Source of the DNA: Prevotella sp. S7-1-8
GTDB lineage: Bacteria; Bacteroidota; Bacteroidia; Bacteroidales; Bacteroidaceae
Assembly (NCBI RefSeq): GCF_000758925.1
Contig: NZ_JRNC01000026.1
Location: 1-64,000 of the forward strand
DNA length: 64,000 nucleotides
Direction of reading: 5' to 3'
The position numbers were made by a program, and so were the translations under genes. Positions 1 to 8,323 of the stretch are shown in pieces; positions within the stretch are counted from its first letter, which is position 1, and every line of letters begins with the position of its first letter. The notes below the pieces were generated by a model. It saw only the letters and a list, made by a program, of their open reading frames with translations. It made no database searches and was not told the DNA's origin.

Positions 1-248
1 TCTTTCCTCGAAAGGAAAGACGCCGGGGGAGTGTTGTCTTATTCGTCAGCGCCATGCGACTTGTACCCAAAATTCCTTTTGCGCTATATATTTTTTCCTG
101 CTTTGCCATGTTGCGGCATGACATACAAATATACAACACGGGCAAGACAATATAGTGGTGAAAGTAACGAACGCGTCCCACACCCAACAGAACCAACGAG
201 GAAGACGATAACACTAAATGGGATATTTCAAACAAAAGCACAGACAAT

Positions 249-446
249 ATGAAAAAAATTAAAGTTATGAAAGTAATGAACATCCAAAAAACATTTAAGG
301 AAAAGAAACAGTACGTTCGCCCACAAATCACGATGATACCCATGCAAGCAGAGTGTACGCTGCTGGCTGCAAGCGGCGACAACACCGGTGGAAGTAATAT
401 TGGTGGCCATAATGGTGGCGATTTGGACAGTCTGATAACTGGTTGA
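249..446 (+). CDS. small uncharacterised peptide (65 aa)
   Basis: This is a short basic-to-neutral peptide with no recognised catalytic domain. The N-terminal third is Lys-rich (MKKIKVMKVM). The middle has a Tyr-x-x-Pro motif (KKQYVRPQI) followed by an acidic-hydrophobic stretch ending in LLAASGDN. The C-terminus is Gly/Asn-rich (GGSNIGGHNGG). I recall similar short Bacteroidales proteins with the pattern YxxPxI...LLaaSG and a Gly-rich tail, whose function is not established. It could be an exported or processed peptide, with LLAAS|G as a possible cleavage point, but that is inference. ATG 249 is the first in-frame start. Methionines at codons 8 and 11 are alternatives. The gene stands alone next to an IS66 remnant. 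Confidence 0.6.
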   Translation: MKKIKVMKVMNIQKTFKEKKQYVRPQITMIPMQAECTLLAASGDNTGGSNIGGHNGGDLDSLITG

Positions 447-689
447 GATTAACCGAGCGTACATCATCAAGGGCGGCGAAAATATTCTTTACGCCAAGCG
501 CGAGTAAAATTAAAGCAAGCGTCGACCATTAGTCGCCTTTGTGTGGCATTCCTTCTTCACCGCCTTAGCCCGAAAAACTTTATTTCGCACCCAACGAAAC
601 AAATGTTTTTTCGGGCTTGTCGCGCACCGAGGACATGCGTCAAGGCATTCTTCGCCTGTCCCATATGGCGAGCGAAAATGATTTCAACC

Positions 690-1190
690 TTTCTTATGGA
701 GTACTTGAGAGCGTACAAGGCCATAGCGCCGCTGGGACGCATGGCGCAAGTGAGGCACAAGTTCGAACATTTGGCGGCTGACGGTAAAAACGCCGCCACA
801 CCATCGAGACGATGGCACGCTCTATGAGTTGGAGAAAAACCTCAGACACAAGAAACCGCCACCCGAGGAAGTGGAGACGGAGCGAAAAGCCAAAACTTGC
901 CCCATTCCAATGTATCCGGAGACTTATAAGCTGGACTTACACGAACTGTACACCCATGGGGAAGCCATGGGGAAGGCGTCGCGTTATGCCTTCAACGTAT
1001 GGATACGCGTTGGCAAGCAGGTTGCGCGACGGACGCTTCAACACGGACAACAAGCTCATGGGGCAAGCCATCAGGGCTATCGCACATGGAAGAAAGAACC
1101 CTTTTAAAGCCGCTGCCAGAAACGACGGAGGAAGACTCACAAAAAAAATGCACTCAATCTTCATACAGACAAACAGCCCTTATATGCCGC
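690..1190 (+). pseudogene. IS66-family transposase remnant (frameshifted)
   Basis: Three overlapping plus-strand frames together spell the C-terminal part of an IS66 transposase (TnpC type). About 745-790 reads MAQVRHKFEHLAADGKNA, resembling the family's 'AHVRRKFxxA' segment. About 815-1000 reads LYELEKNLRHKKPPPEEVE and later MGKASRYAFNVW, resembling 'LYxIE...spEE...' and 'LGKAixYaLN'. About 1010-1130 reads DGRFNTDNKLMGQAIRAIA then HGRKN, resembling 'DGRLEIDNNLxExAIRPiAiGRKN'. The frames change at least twice and the N-terminal half is missing, so no functional protein can be made. No terminal inverted repeats were found. The stretch 447-690 before it shows no gene I can recognise. Confidence 0.72.
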
Positions 1191-1323
1191 CGAGGGCGCA
1201 CAAGGGTCATTCGTTAGAGTGAGAGAATGCAAACATTGAACGCTCGCGATGCTTTTCCCGACTCCCTCCGCAGTGCCACAAAGCAGTCCGTCCCATACAT
1301 GGCGCAGCGAAATCTCAGCCATT

Positions 1324-1803
1324 TCAAAAATGTTTCATCGCCCGATCCATTTCCCGGCGGTCTTCTTTCTCTTTGAGACTTTGGCGTTTGTCGTATTCCT
1401 TCTTGCCTCGGGCTAAGGCAATGTCAACTTTGGCACGACCATTATTATCAATAAAAACCAAGGTTGGAACGATGGTCAGGCCAGGCGTCTTGGCATCTTC
1501 GGCCAAGCGCCTGATTTCTTTTTTTGAGAGCAACAGCTTGCGATCACGCTTTGAAACGTGGTTAGAATAAGAGCCATAAAAATAGGGTGAGATGTTCATG
1601 CCCTTAAGCCATATCTCACCATTGCTCACGATACAAAACGAGTCTACCAATGAGGCCTTTCCCAATCGGATAGACTTGATCTCGGTACCGGTGAGCACGA
1701 TGCCCGCCGTGTAAGTGTCAATGAAGCTGTACTCGAACGAGGCTTTCTTGTTTTTTATCTGTATAGGGCTCTTCTTGCGAAGTGCGAGCGCGTCTTTATT
1801 CAT
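1324..1803 (-). CDS. smpB: SsrA-binding protein SmpB
   Basis: SmpB binds tmRNA (SsrA) and carries it to stalled ribosomes for trans-translation in the cytoplasm. At 159 aa the length is normal for the family. Visible family features are the N-terminal [20 protein letters not shown], the [18 protein letters not shown] oligonucleotide-binding core, the [15 protein letters not shown] segment and the basic C-terminal tail [14 protein letters not shown] that enters the decoding centre. The ATG at 1803 overlaps the end of the upstream DMP19-like gene by 8 nt, which suggests translational coupling. No tmRNA gene was seen nearby. Identification is very secure. Confidence 0.96.
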   Translation of the reverse strand: MNKDALALRKKSPIQIKNKKASFEYSFIDTYTAGIVLTGTEIKSIRLGKASLVDSFCIVSNGEIWLKGMNISPYFYGSYSNHVSKRDRKLLLSKKEIRRLAEDAKTPGLTIVPTLVFIDNNGRAKVDIALARGKKEYDKRQSLKEKEDRREMDRAMKHF

Positions 1804-2305
1804 GTTCTACGATTGCGAAATTCTCAATATTCCCATCCACATAATGAGCCACTTGCGCGGTGAAATCTTCCTCCAACTCCACAAAAGCATCATCATAAAC
1901 GTCAAACTCCGGATGTTGCTCGTACAGCGCGTCAAACTCTTCCTGCGTACAGTCTTGTTCAATAGCCTCATGACATTTGCTATAAAGACGATGGGTTTTG
2001 TGGATGATGCGATAGAGTTCGGTCATCCCCCATTCACGCACGGCCTTGTCAAAGGGGTTGCGATAGATAAAATCGCCATAGCCATTATGTATGAGTTGGA
2101 CAAAACCGCCATTCATCAGCTCGTCGCGTAAAATCACATAGGCCACCAACGTGATTTGGTCTGAATTGAGCGTAGACATATTGTCCGCGTTCAGCTCGCC
2201 GCCGACACTCTCGAGAATGGCGTCCGCAAACACGGCTACAAACGCGTCCATGCCCTCTTGCGAGGCTCGCCTCAAATCGGAATCTTTTACCCTTACCTCT
2301 ATCAT
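1796..2305 (-). CDS. DMP19-like protein (DUF4375 family)
   Basis: This is a 169-aa acidic protein. The central segment [19 protein letters not shown] matches the 'NGGFxQxxxN.xG' signature that I associate with DUF4375, the fold of the Neisseria DNA-mimic protein DMP19. The C-terminal third is strongly acidic ([20 protein letters not shown], then ELEED), consistent with a DNA-mimic surface, but the role here is not known. It lies directly upstream of smpB with an 8-nt overlap, so the two probably share a transcript. A TAnnTTTG promoter box lies 23 nt before the ATG. Confidence 0.72.
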   Translation of the reverse strand: MIEVRVKDSDLRRASQEGMDAFVAVFADAILESVGGELNADNMSTLNSDQITLVAYVILRDELMNGGFVQLIHNGYGDFIYRNPFDKAVREWGMTELYRIIHKTHRLYSKCHEAIEQDCTQEEFDALYEQHPEFDVYDDAFVELEEDFTAQVAHYVDGNIENFAIVEHE

Positions 2306-2328
2306 TGTCTATTATTGGTTTAAGATTG

Positions 2329-2336
2329 CAAAGATA
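2329..2336 (-). promoter_or_regulatory. -7 box TATCTTTG of the DMP19-like/smpB operon
   Basis: On the minus strand TATCTTTG matches the Bacteroidetes -7 consensus TAnnTTTG. It lies about 22 nt upstream of the ATG at 2305. Confidence 0.6.
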
Positions 2337-2501
2337 AACATTTTAAGCTGTAAACATTCTCGTTATGCGTAAAAGGTTGTTAAATTAAGCCCTTGGCGTT
2401 CAATGTTTACACCATTCAATTGCAAAAAGAATATCATTGAATGAGCAATGTGATTGGAACGAGGTATGCCGCATTTTCCGCCTGGCGGCAAGGACGATGG
2501 C

Positions 2502-2547
2502 GAAAAATAAAAAAGAATAGCCACTTGCATGTCGTTACGCAAGTGGC
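2502..2547 (-). terminator. intrinsic terminator of the Fur/PerR-family gene
   Basis: Read on the minus strand, a 9-bp stem GCCACTTGC/GCAAGTGGC with a 10-nt loop is followed by a T-rich run (TATTCTTTTTTATTTTT). It lies about 28 nt after the stop of the regulator. Confidence 0.8.
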
Positions 2548-2574
2548 CAACTGTTAGTCGTGATGGATAAATTG

Positions 2575-2994
2575 TTAATTACCATTTGCCTTGCAGTGCT
2601 TGCATATGCCTTTGTAATAAAGTTGCATCTCGTCAATGGAATGCCCGCCTATGTTTTTGGATTGTTCCATTCGTGGAGGAACCTCGTCAAAAAGATCGTA
2701 AACATGTCCACATTTACGGCAAAAGAAATGAACGTGAGGGCGAATTTCGCCATCATAACACACGCGATGATCGTCAATGGTGATCATCTGGGCAGCGTTA
2801 TGCTCAGCAAAAAGTCTCAATGTGTTATAGACAGTGGTTCGACTCAATGTCCTTATTTCCTTGCAAATGCCCTGATAGACATCCTCTACGGTTGGGTGAG
2901 TGTGATGGGTAAGCAGGTAATCCATAATAGCCAAACGCTGCATGGATAATCTGACGCCACAGCTTACCAATCTATCATAAGCTTCTTGATTCAT
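2575..2994 (-). CDS. Fur-family transcriptional regulator, PerR-like
   Basis: This is a 139-aa metal-dependent DNA-binding repressor. The N-terminal winged helix contains VRLSMQRLAIMDYLLTH followed by SRTTVYNTLRLFAE, the typical Fur recognition-helix region. The C-terminal dimerisation part has HVHFFCRKCG (CxxC) and a second pair CKHC close to the end, the structural zinc site. Fur-family members sense iron, zinc or peroxide. PerR is my preferred subtype because of the short length and C-terminal CxxC, but this cannot be settled by eye. It is a single-gene unit with its own promoter-like box and a strong terminator. Confidence 0.85.
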   Translation of the reverse strand: MNQEAYDRLVSCGVRLSMQRLAIMDYLLTHHTHPTVEDVYQGICKEIRTLSRTTVYNTLRLFAEHNAAQMITIDDHRVCYDGEIRPHVHFFCRKCGHVYDLFDEVPPRMEQSKNIGGHSIDEMQLYYKGICKHCKANGN

Positions 2995-3038
2995 AACTCT
3001 TTTTCGTTTAAAATTTACTCATCTATCACTTAGGCATG

Positions 3039-3046
3039 CAAAAATA
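3039..3046 (-). promoter_or_regulatory. -7 box TATTTTTG of the Fur/PerR-family gene
   Basis: A minus-strand match to TAnnTTTG, 44 nt upstream of the ATG at 2994. The surrounding sequence to about 3170 is very A+T-rich and could hold an operator, but I could not define one. Confidence 0.5.
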
Positions 3047-3199
3047 AAAAATATAATAGATTTTAGCAAATTTTTTAGATACAAATTTTATCAAATTAAA
3101 TTAATTTCAGTTAGCATTTTGTTACATTATCATTAATCTTCTTGACATTAATGCTAAAAAAAGCATGTTTGTGAGATTATAGCATCGCGTCAAACATAT

Positions 3200-3235
3200 A
3201 AAAAACGCCAAGCCATCGAGTCGATTGCTTGGCGT
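3200..3235 (-). terminator. intrinsic terminator downstream of yebC
   Basis: On the minus strand the stem ACGCCAAGC/GCTTGGCGT closes a 13-nt loop and is followed directly by TTTTTTAT. It follows the yebC stop by about 100 nt and would end the rarA-to-yebC cluster. Confidence 0.8.
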
Positions 3236-3332
3236 CGCGCAATGTACCTTTTGGCGCCCGTGCCCCAAAGACAAAAAAGCGCAAATGGTTTTGTGAGAAA
3301 CTCGAGCGGGCCGCTATTGGCCCTTAAGACAG

Positions 3333-4058
3333 TTACTCTGGCTTCATATTGGTGTACACGTTCTGCACATCGTCAAACTCTTCGAGTTTTTCCACCATCT
3401 TGTCAATGGTCTCGCGTTGCTCCGGCGTCACGTCCTTCAAGTCGTTGGGAATGCGCGTGAACTCCGCGCTGGTAATCTCAAAACCATTTTCCTCAAGGTA
3501 TTTTTGTATTTCGCCAAAAGCTGTTGGCGAGCCGTAGATAGTGGTTTCGCCCTCCTCTTCATCCACGTCGTACTCGTCTTCCACCTCGTGGTCGATAAGG
3601 TCAAGTATCAATTCGTCCATATCCACCCCCTCTTTCGTCTTGAAAGTGAACACGCTCTTGTGGTCGAAAAGGAAACTCAGCGAGCCTTGATTGCCAAGAT
3701 TTCCATTGAATTTGTTAAATACCGAGCGCACGTCGGCGACGGTTCGGGTGGTGTTGTCGGTCAGTGTCTCCACGAAAACAGCTATTCCGTGGGGTCCATA
3801 TCCCTCGTATGTCACATCCTTGTACTCGCTGGTGTCTTTGCCCATGGCGTTCTTGATGGCACGGTCTATGTTGTCCTTGGGCATGTTTTCCTTCTTGCAT
3901 GTGGCGATAATCGCACGCAAGGTAGGGTTGTTCTCAGGTTCGGGTCCACCAGCTTTCACGGCGATGCTGATTTGTTTACCTAATTTTGTGAACGTGCGGG
4001 CCATGTGCCCCCACCTCTTTAATTTAGTAGCTTTACGATATTCAAATGCTCTTCCCAT
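3333..4058 (-). CDS. yebC: YebC/PmpR (TACO1) family protein
   Basis: This 241-aa cytosolic protein belongs to the YebC family, long annotated as a transcriptional regulator and more recently linked to translation. It begins MGRAFEYRKATKLKRWGHMA, the form typical of Bacteroidetes, in place of the proteobacterial MAGHSKW. Family landmarks follow: ISIAVKAGG, NPTLRAIIATCKKENMPKDN, the YEGYGPHGIAVFVETLTDN motif and FNKFNGNLGNQGSLSFLFD. The acidic C-terminal part EVEDEYDVDEEEG is also typical. It lies 40 nt downstream of pheT on the same strand. Confidence 0.95.
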   Translation of the reverse strand: MGRAFEYRKATKLKRWGHMARTFTKLGKQISIAVKAGGPEPENNPTLRAIIATCKKENMPKDNIDRAIKNAMGKDTSEYKDVTYEGYGPHGIAVFVETLTDNTTRTVADVRSVFNKFNGNLGNQGSLSFLFDHKSVFTFKTKEGVDMDELILDLIDHEVEDEYDVDEEEGETTIYGSPTAFGEIQKYLEENGFEITSAEFTRIPNDLKDVTPEQRETIDKMVEKLEEFDDVQNVYTNMKPE

Positions 4059-4097
4059 GGGAATTTGTCTATTTATATGATTATTATCTATCTTCGA

Positions 4098-6566
4098 TTA
4101 ACGCAATTCGGCGCCCAGTTTTGTTGTCAAATTATGGATAAGTTTCTGCATGATAGCGTCAATCTGCTTGTCATTCAATGTTTTTTCCTCATTCTCAAGA
4201 ATGAAATTTACGGCGTAGCTCTTCTTTCCGTCGGGCAGGTTCTTGCCTTGATACACGTCGAAAAGGACAACATCACGCAAAAATTTCTTCTCCGTCTGGC
4301 GTGCTATTTGCTCTATTTGCGCGAACTCCACGCCCTCATCAAGCAGCAACGCGAGGTCACGGCTAACGGCCGGGTACTTGTTTAGTTCCTTGAACACTAT
4401 CTTGTTTTTCTTGACAGCTTTCATGATGCCAGCCCAATTAAGTTCAGCATAGTACACGTCGTTGTCGACATCCATCTTGCGTAACACTTTTTTGGAGATT
4501 TTGCCATACTCCGCAAGCATCTTGCCACCGCGGTTTTTAATGGTCAAACCATAAGCGAAAATATTGTTGTCGCTCTTCGATGGCACCATGATCCCGTCTG
4601 GCGCGCCAGCCCTTCGCAGTATATTCTCAACGTAAGCCTTGAGCTCATAGAAAGACGTTTCCTCGTCGGGGTGCGCCCACGAGCCCTCCACGCGCTTGCC
4701 ACTGATCCACAATCCAAGGTGGTATTCCTGCGAATAGGCTTTGATGGAAGCGTCGTTGTCGTCTTTCTCCGGCGCGTAACGATAAACGTTTCCAAACTCA
4801 AAAAATTTGAGATTGGTGCGTTTTCGGTTGATGTTCCGAGCCAAAGACTCCAATCCTCCGAAAAGCATGGTTTGGCGCATGACGCCCAAATCCGCGCTCA
4901 ATGGGTTCATTAGTTTCACCGTGTTCTTCCAAAGGAACGCGCTCAAATCGTCTTTTTCATAATAGGACGACTTGGTAAGCGAGTTGTTTAATATCTCATT
5001 AAAACCGCAACCCACCAATTGTTCGCTCACGATATTTTCCAATCGGTGTTCCCTGTCCTCGTCCCCCTCTACGGTAAGCGATGATTTTAGCTGGTTGGGT
5101 ATTTCCACATTGTTATACCCGTATATTCGAAGGATATCCTCCACCACGTCGCACGGCCGACGCACATCCACGCGATAGGCCGGCACCAACAGCTCCATGC
5201 CCTCCTCGTTCTCGCTTACTATTTTCATCTCAAGGCTTTGCGCTATACGCTTTATGGTATCCTTGCCAAGGCTTTTACCTATCAGACGGTCGCAATATTC
5301 ATATCGCAGGCTCACCTTGAAATCCTCCATTAGCTCTGGATAGACGTCTTTCACCTGCATGGAGACTTTGCCGCCAGCCAACTCCTTGCACAGTATGGCA
5401 GCCTGCTTCAACGCGTATACTTGTCCGTTGGGGTCTACGCCACGCTCAAACCTGAAACTTGAGTCGGTGCTAAGCCCATGCCTTCGCGCGCTTTTCCTAA
5501 TCCATGTGGGATGGAAATAGGCGCTTTCCAACACCACGTTTCTCGTGGTCTCGTAGGTGCCGGAGCCTTTTCCGCCAAAAATGCCGGCAATGCACATAGG
5601 CTCCTCGGCGTTGCAGATACTCAGGTCGTGCTCCCCAAGTTCATGTTCCTCGCCGTCCAATGTCACAAATTTCGTGCCCTCAGGCTGCGTGCGCACTACT
5701 ATTTTGTGCCCCGTTACCATATCCGCGTCAAAGCAATGCATGGGTTGGCCGTAGGCCATCATGATATAATTGGTGATGTCCACGATATTGTTTATGGGGC
5801 GCAATCCCACGGTCACCAGCTTGTCTTGCAACCATTTGGGGCTTTCTTTCACGTCACAATCTGTCACGCTCAAGCATGCGTAGCGTTTGCATGCCGCAGT
5901 ATTCTCTATCTCCACGTCGATGGGCAACGACTCATTGTCCACCTCAAACCTGTCGCAGTCCGGGCGACGCAATGTGGTTTCATACCCCCGTTGCGCCAGC
6001 CAAGCGTACAAGTCGCGCGCCACGCCATAATGACTCAACGCGTCGGCGCGGTTCGCCGTGATGTCGATGTCTATCACCCAATCGCTCTCCAAGTGGTAAT
6101 ATTCGGCGGCAGGCGTGCCCACGACAGCGTCTTCCGGCAAAACAATGATGCCCTCGTGACTGCTGCCCACGCCTATTTCGTCCTCGGCGCATATCATGCC
6201 AAAGCTGTCCACGCCGCGCAGGCGCGATTTTTTGATGACAAATTCCTTGTCGCCATCATGGAGCACACAGCCCAAATCGGCCACGATGACCTTCTGGCCT
6301 GCCGCCACATTGGGCGCGCCGCATACTATCTGTTGTGGCTCACCCTTGCCCAAATCAACGGTTGTGACATGCAAATGGTCACTGTTTGGATGGGCCTCGC
6401 AGGTGAGCACCTTTCCCACGTATAGACCTTTCAGGCCTCCTTTGATGGCTTGCACCTCCTCCAAGGAGTCCACCTCCAACCCCGTGGAGGTCAATGCGTC
6501 AGCGGTTTCTTGGGGCGTTAGCGAGAAGTCCACGTACTCCTTAAGCCACTTATATGAAATCTTCAT
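4098..6566 (-). CDS. pheT: phenylalanine--tRNA ligase beta subunit
   Basis: PheT is the tRNA-binding and editing subunit of the alpha2-beta2 phenylalanyl-tRNA synthetase. At 822 aa it is full length. The domain order is B1 (MKISYKWLKEYVDFSL), a tRNA-binding OB fold near residues 40-150 (GLYVGKVLTCEAHPNSDHLH, then CGAPNVAAGQKV), the B3/B4 editing region with SFRFERGVDPN, the B5 domain, the catalytic-like core and a C-terminal FDX-ACB domain (LNKYPAVSRDLALLLDEGV). pheS is not in the window, as is common in Bacteroidetes, where the two genes are unlinked. It has its own TAnnTTTG box 35 nt upstream. Confidence 0.97.
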   Translation of the reverse strand: MKISYKWLKEYVDFSLTPQETADALTSTGLEVDSLEEVQAIKGGLKGLYVGKVLTCEAHPNSDHLHVTTVDLGKGEPQQIVCGAPNVAAGQKVIVADLGCVLHDGDKEFVIKKSRLRGVDSFGMICAEDEIGVGSSHEGIIVLPEDAVVGTPAAEYYHLESDWVIDIDITANRADALSHYGVARDLYAWLAQRGYETTLRRPDCDRFEVDNESLPIDVEIENTAACKRYACLSVTDCDVKESPKWLQDKLVTVGLRPINNIVDITNYIMMAYGQPMHCFDADMVTGHKIVVRTQPEGTKFVTLDGEEHELGEHDLSICNAEEPMCIAGIFGGKGSGTYETTRNVVLESAYFHPTWIRKSARRHGLSTDSSFRFERGVDPNGQVYALKQAAILCKELAGGKVSMQVKDVYPELMEDFKVSLRYEYCDRLIGKSLGKDTIKRIAQSLEMKIVSENEEGMELLVPAYRVDVRRPCDVVEDILRIYGYNNVEIPNQLKSSLTVEGDEDREHRLENIVSEQLVGCGFNEILNNSLTKSSYYEKDDLSAFLWKNTVKLMNPLSADLGVMRQTMLFGGLESLARNINRKRTNLKFFEFGNVYRYAPEKDDNDASIKAYSQEYHLGLWISGKRVEGSWAHPDEETSFYELKAYVENILRRAGAPDGIMVPSKSDNNIFAYGLTIKNRGGKMLAEYGKISKKVLRKMDVDNDVYYAELNWAGIMKAVKKNKIVFKELNKYPAVSRDLALLLDEGVEFAQIEQIARQTEKKFLRDVVLFDVYQGKNLPDGKKSYAVNFILENEEKTLNDKQIDAIMQKLIHNLTTKLGAELR

Positions 6567-6601
6567 GAAATTATTGAGTTTATAAACCTTCGAATTGCCT
6601 G

Positions 6602-6609
6602 CAAAATTA
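6602..6609 (-). promoter_or_regulatory. -7 box TAATTTTG of pheT
   Basis: Minus-strand TAATTTTG followed by C, 35 nt before the pheT ATG. It suggests pheT-yebC can be transcribed separately from the upstream genes. Confidence 0.6.
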
Positions 6610-6649
6610 CTAAATTAATACGACACGCCCAAGCACACGTCGTGTTTTC

Positions 6650-7297
6650 TTAATCTTCGCTTTGCAGAACAGGCAGCGAGATATGATAGCGCAAGGCCAA
6701 GAACCGTATCATGATAATGGCTACGAAAGTGACAACCACCGTTACTGCGAAATTGACCTCCAGCCATACCATAAACCAATAAAGCAACCCGCCGGCGACA
6801 CTCGCCATGGCGTAAATCTCTTTTTGAAACACCACGGGTGGTTTGTTCAGAAGCACGTCCCGGATAATACCGCCCGCGCATCCCGTGATACACCCCATGA
6901 TGATGGCCACCCAATACGGCTGGGCGCAGGTAAGGGTTTTCTGAATGCCGGCTATGGTGAAGAGCGCCAATCCAATGGTGTCAAATACCAACCACGTGTT
7001 ATCCAGCCGTTTCATGTATTTCGCGAACACAATCACGATGACTTGCGCAAGTATCGTACAGACCACATAGAAGGGCGATGTCATCCAGAACGGTGTCACG
7101 CCAAGCATCATGTCGCGAAGCGTGCCACCACCGATGGCTACGGAAAAACCGCAGACAAAGCCACCAAACCAATCGTATTTTTTCTCGGCCGCGTGCCTTA
7201 TGCCGGACAAGGCGAAAGCCAATGTTCCGAGCAACTCAAGGATTACCTGTATCGAGCGAACGAAATCGGGGTCTCGATAGAATATTTCATACCACAT
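6650..7297 (-). CDS. TRIC-type cation channel family membrane protein
   Basis: This 215-aa integral membrane protein is made of two repeated three-helix units, the hallmark of the bacterial TRIC/YicG (UPF0126) family. Repeat 1 holds LLGTLAFALSGIRHAAEKKY and GFSVAIGGGTLRDMMLG. Repeat 2 holds FDTIGLALFTIAGIQ and GCITGCAGGIIRDVLLN. The GGG/GGT-RD motifs at the helix breaks are the family's pore residues. Prokaryotic TRIC proteins conduct K+/Na+, but the physiological role is not settled. The start overlaps the end of the upstream dehydrogenase gene by 11 nt, so the two are probably co-translated. Confidence 0.9.
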   Translation of the reverse strand: MWYEIFYRDPDFVRSIQVILELLGTLAFALSGIRHAAEKKYDWFGGFVCGFSVAIGGGTLRDMMLGVTPFWMTSPFYVVCTILAQVIVIVFAKYMKRLDNTWLVFDTIGLALFTIAGIQKTLTCAQPYWVAIIMGCITGCAGGIIRDVLLNKPPVVFQKEIYAMASVAGGLLYWFMVWLEVNFAVTVVVTFVAIIMIRFLALRYHISLPVLQSED

Positions 7298-8237
7298 TTT
7301 TAGGTTGTCCGGCTATAAAGGCGTTTACGTTTTCCACAGCTATCTTGAGCAGTCTCGCCCTCGCCTCCATAGACGCCCAAGCGATGTGAGGCGTGAAGTA
7401 GGCGTGGGGCTGTTTTAGCAACGGATTGTCTTTGGATGGTGGCTCCAAGCCCATCACGTCGGCGCCATAGCCCAAGAGGTGCCCATCGGCCAAGGCGTCG
7501 GCCAAGGCCTGCTCATCCACCAACTGCCCGCGGCCTGTGTTGATGAGTATGGAGCCGCGTTTCATACGCGCCAATCGCTCGGCGTTGATCATCTTGTCGG
7601 TATCGGGCGTGAGCGGACAGTGCAATGTCAACACGTCTGATATGCTCAGCAGGCCGTCCAACGTGGTTTTCTGAATGCCCTCGGGTAGTTGCGCCGCCTC
7701 TTTAGATGTCATGGCAAACACGTCCATGCCAAACTGGCGGGCTATCGTGGCTACGTGCATGCCGATATTGCCCAACCCCACAATGCCTATCGTTTTGTCA
7801 GCAAGCTCAATGATGGGTGTGTTCCAAAAACAAAAGTCCTTGCTGTCACTCCATCGGCCATCGCGCACCTCGTTGGCGTAATGCCCCACTTGGTTGGTAA
7901 TGTTCAGTATGTGCGCGAAAGTCATCTGCACCACGCTGTCAGTGCTGTAGGCCGGAATGTTGGACACGATGATGCCACGCTCGTGGGCGTAATCCACATC
8001 CACCACGTTATAACCCGTGGCGAGTACGCCAATATATTTAAGACGTGGCAGCCTGTCGATGGTGTCGCGTGTTATCTTCACTTTGTTTAACAGGATGATT
8101 TCGGCATCCTTGGCATATTCCGCCACCTTGTCCTCCGAGGTGCGCGGATACACCCTCAAGTCTCCTAATTTTTCCATCGCCGACCATGACAGGTCGCCGG
8201 GATTGGCTGAATAGCCGTCTAATACTACAATTTTCAT
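7287..8237 (-). CDS. D-2-hydroxyacid dehydrogenase (glycerate dehydrogenase-like)
   Basis: This is a 316-aa NAD(P)-dependent D-2-hydroxyacid dehydrogenase. The Rossmann motif is VGLGNIGMHVA (GxGxxG) near residue 150. The catalytic Arg lies in NTGRGQLVDE, the Glu lies downstream near ADVMGLEPP, and the His is in FTPHIAWAS near the C-terminus. The N-terminal substrate domain includes LKYIGVLATGYNVVD. The closest subgroup by eye is hydroxypyruvate/glycerate dehydrogenase (HprA-like). The exact substrate cannot be read from the sequence. It sits between rarA and the TRIC gene on the minus strand. Confidence 0.88.
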   Translation of the reverse strand: MKIVVLDGYSANPGDLSWSAMEKLGDLRVYPRTSEDKVAEYAKDAEIILLNKVKITRDTIDRLPRLKYIGVLATGYNVVDVDYAHERGIIVSNIPAYSTDSVVQMTFAHILNITNQVGHYANEVRDGRWSDSKDFCFWNTPIIELADKTIGIVGLGNIGMHVATIARQFGMDVFAMTSKEAAQLPEGIQKTTLDGLLSISDVLTLHCPLTPDTDKMINAERLARMKRGSILINTGRGQLVDEQALADALADGHLLGYGADVMGLEPPSKDNPLLKQPHAYFTPHIAWASMEARARLLKIAVENVNAFIAGQPKNVV

Positions 8238-8323
8238 TTCTCTTTTTTTTTTCGTTTCGTCGTCTTTTATGTTTCAAGGCGTGTGCCATGATTATTCGCG
8301 TGATGGGTGAGCCCATGCCATTG

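Noticed and set aside
1-20. Hairpin TCTTTCCT/AGGAAAGA at the window edge
   Set aside because: The context to the left is missing, so it cannot be assigned as a terminator or repeat.
2360-2480. Possible partial unit of the dispersed element (TTAAGCCCTTGGCG)
   Set aside because: A single word matches the unit pattern, but no second unit, leader or tail could be found.
5478-6425. Long plus-strand open frame opposite pheT
   Set aside because: It is a shadow of pheT codon usage. The pheT motifs are on the other strand.
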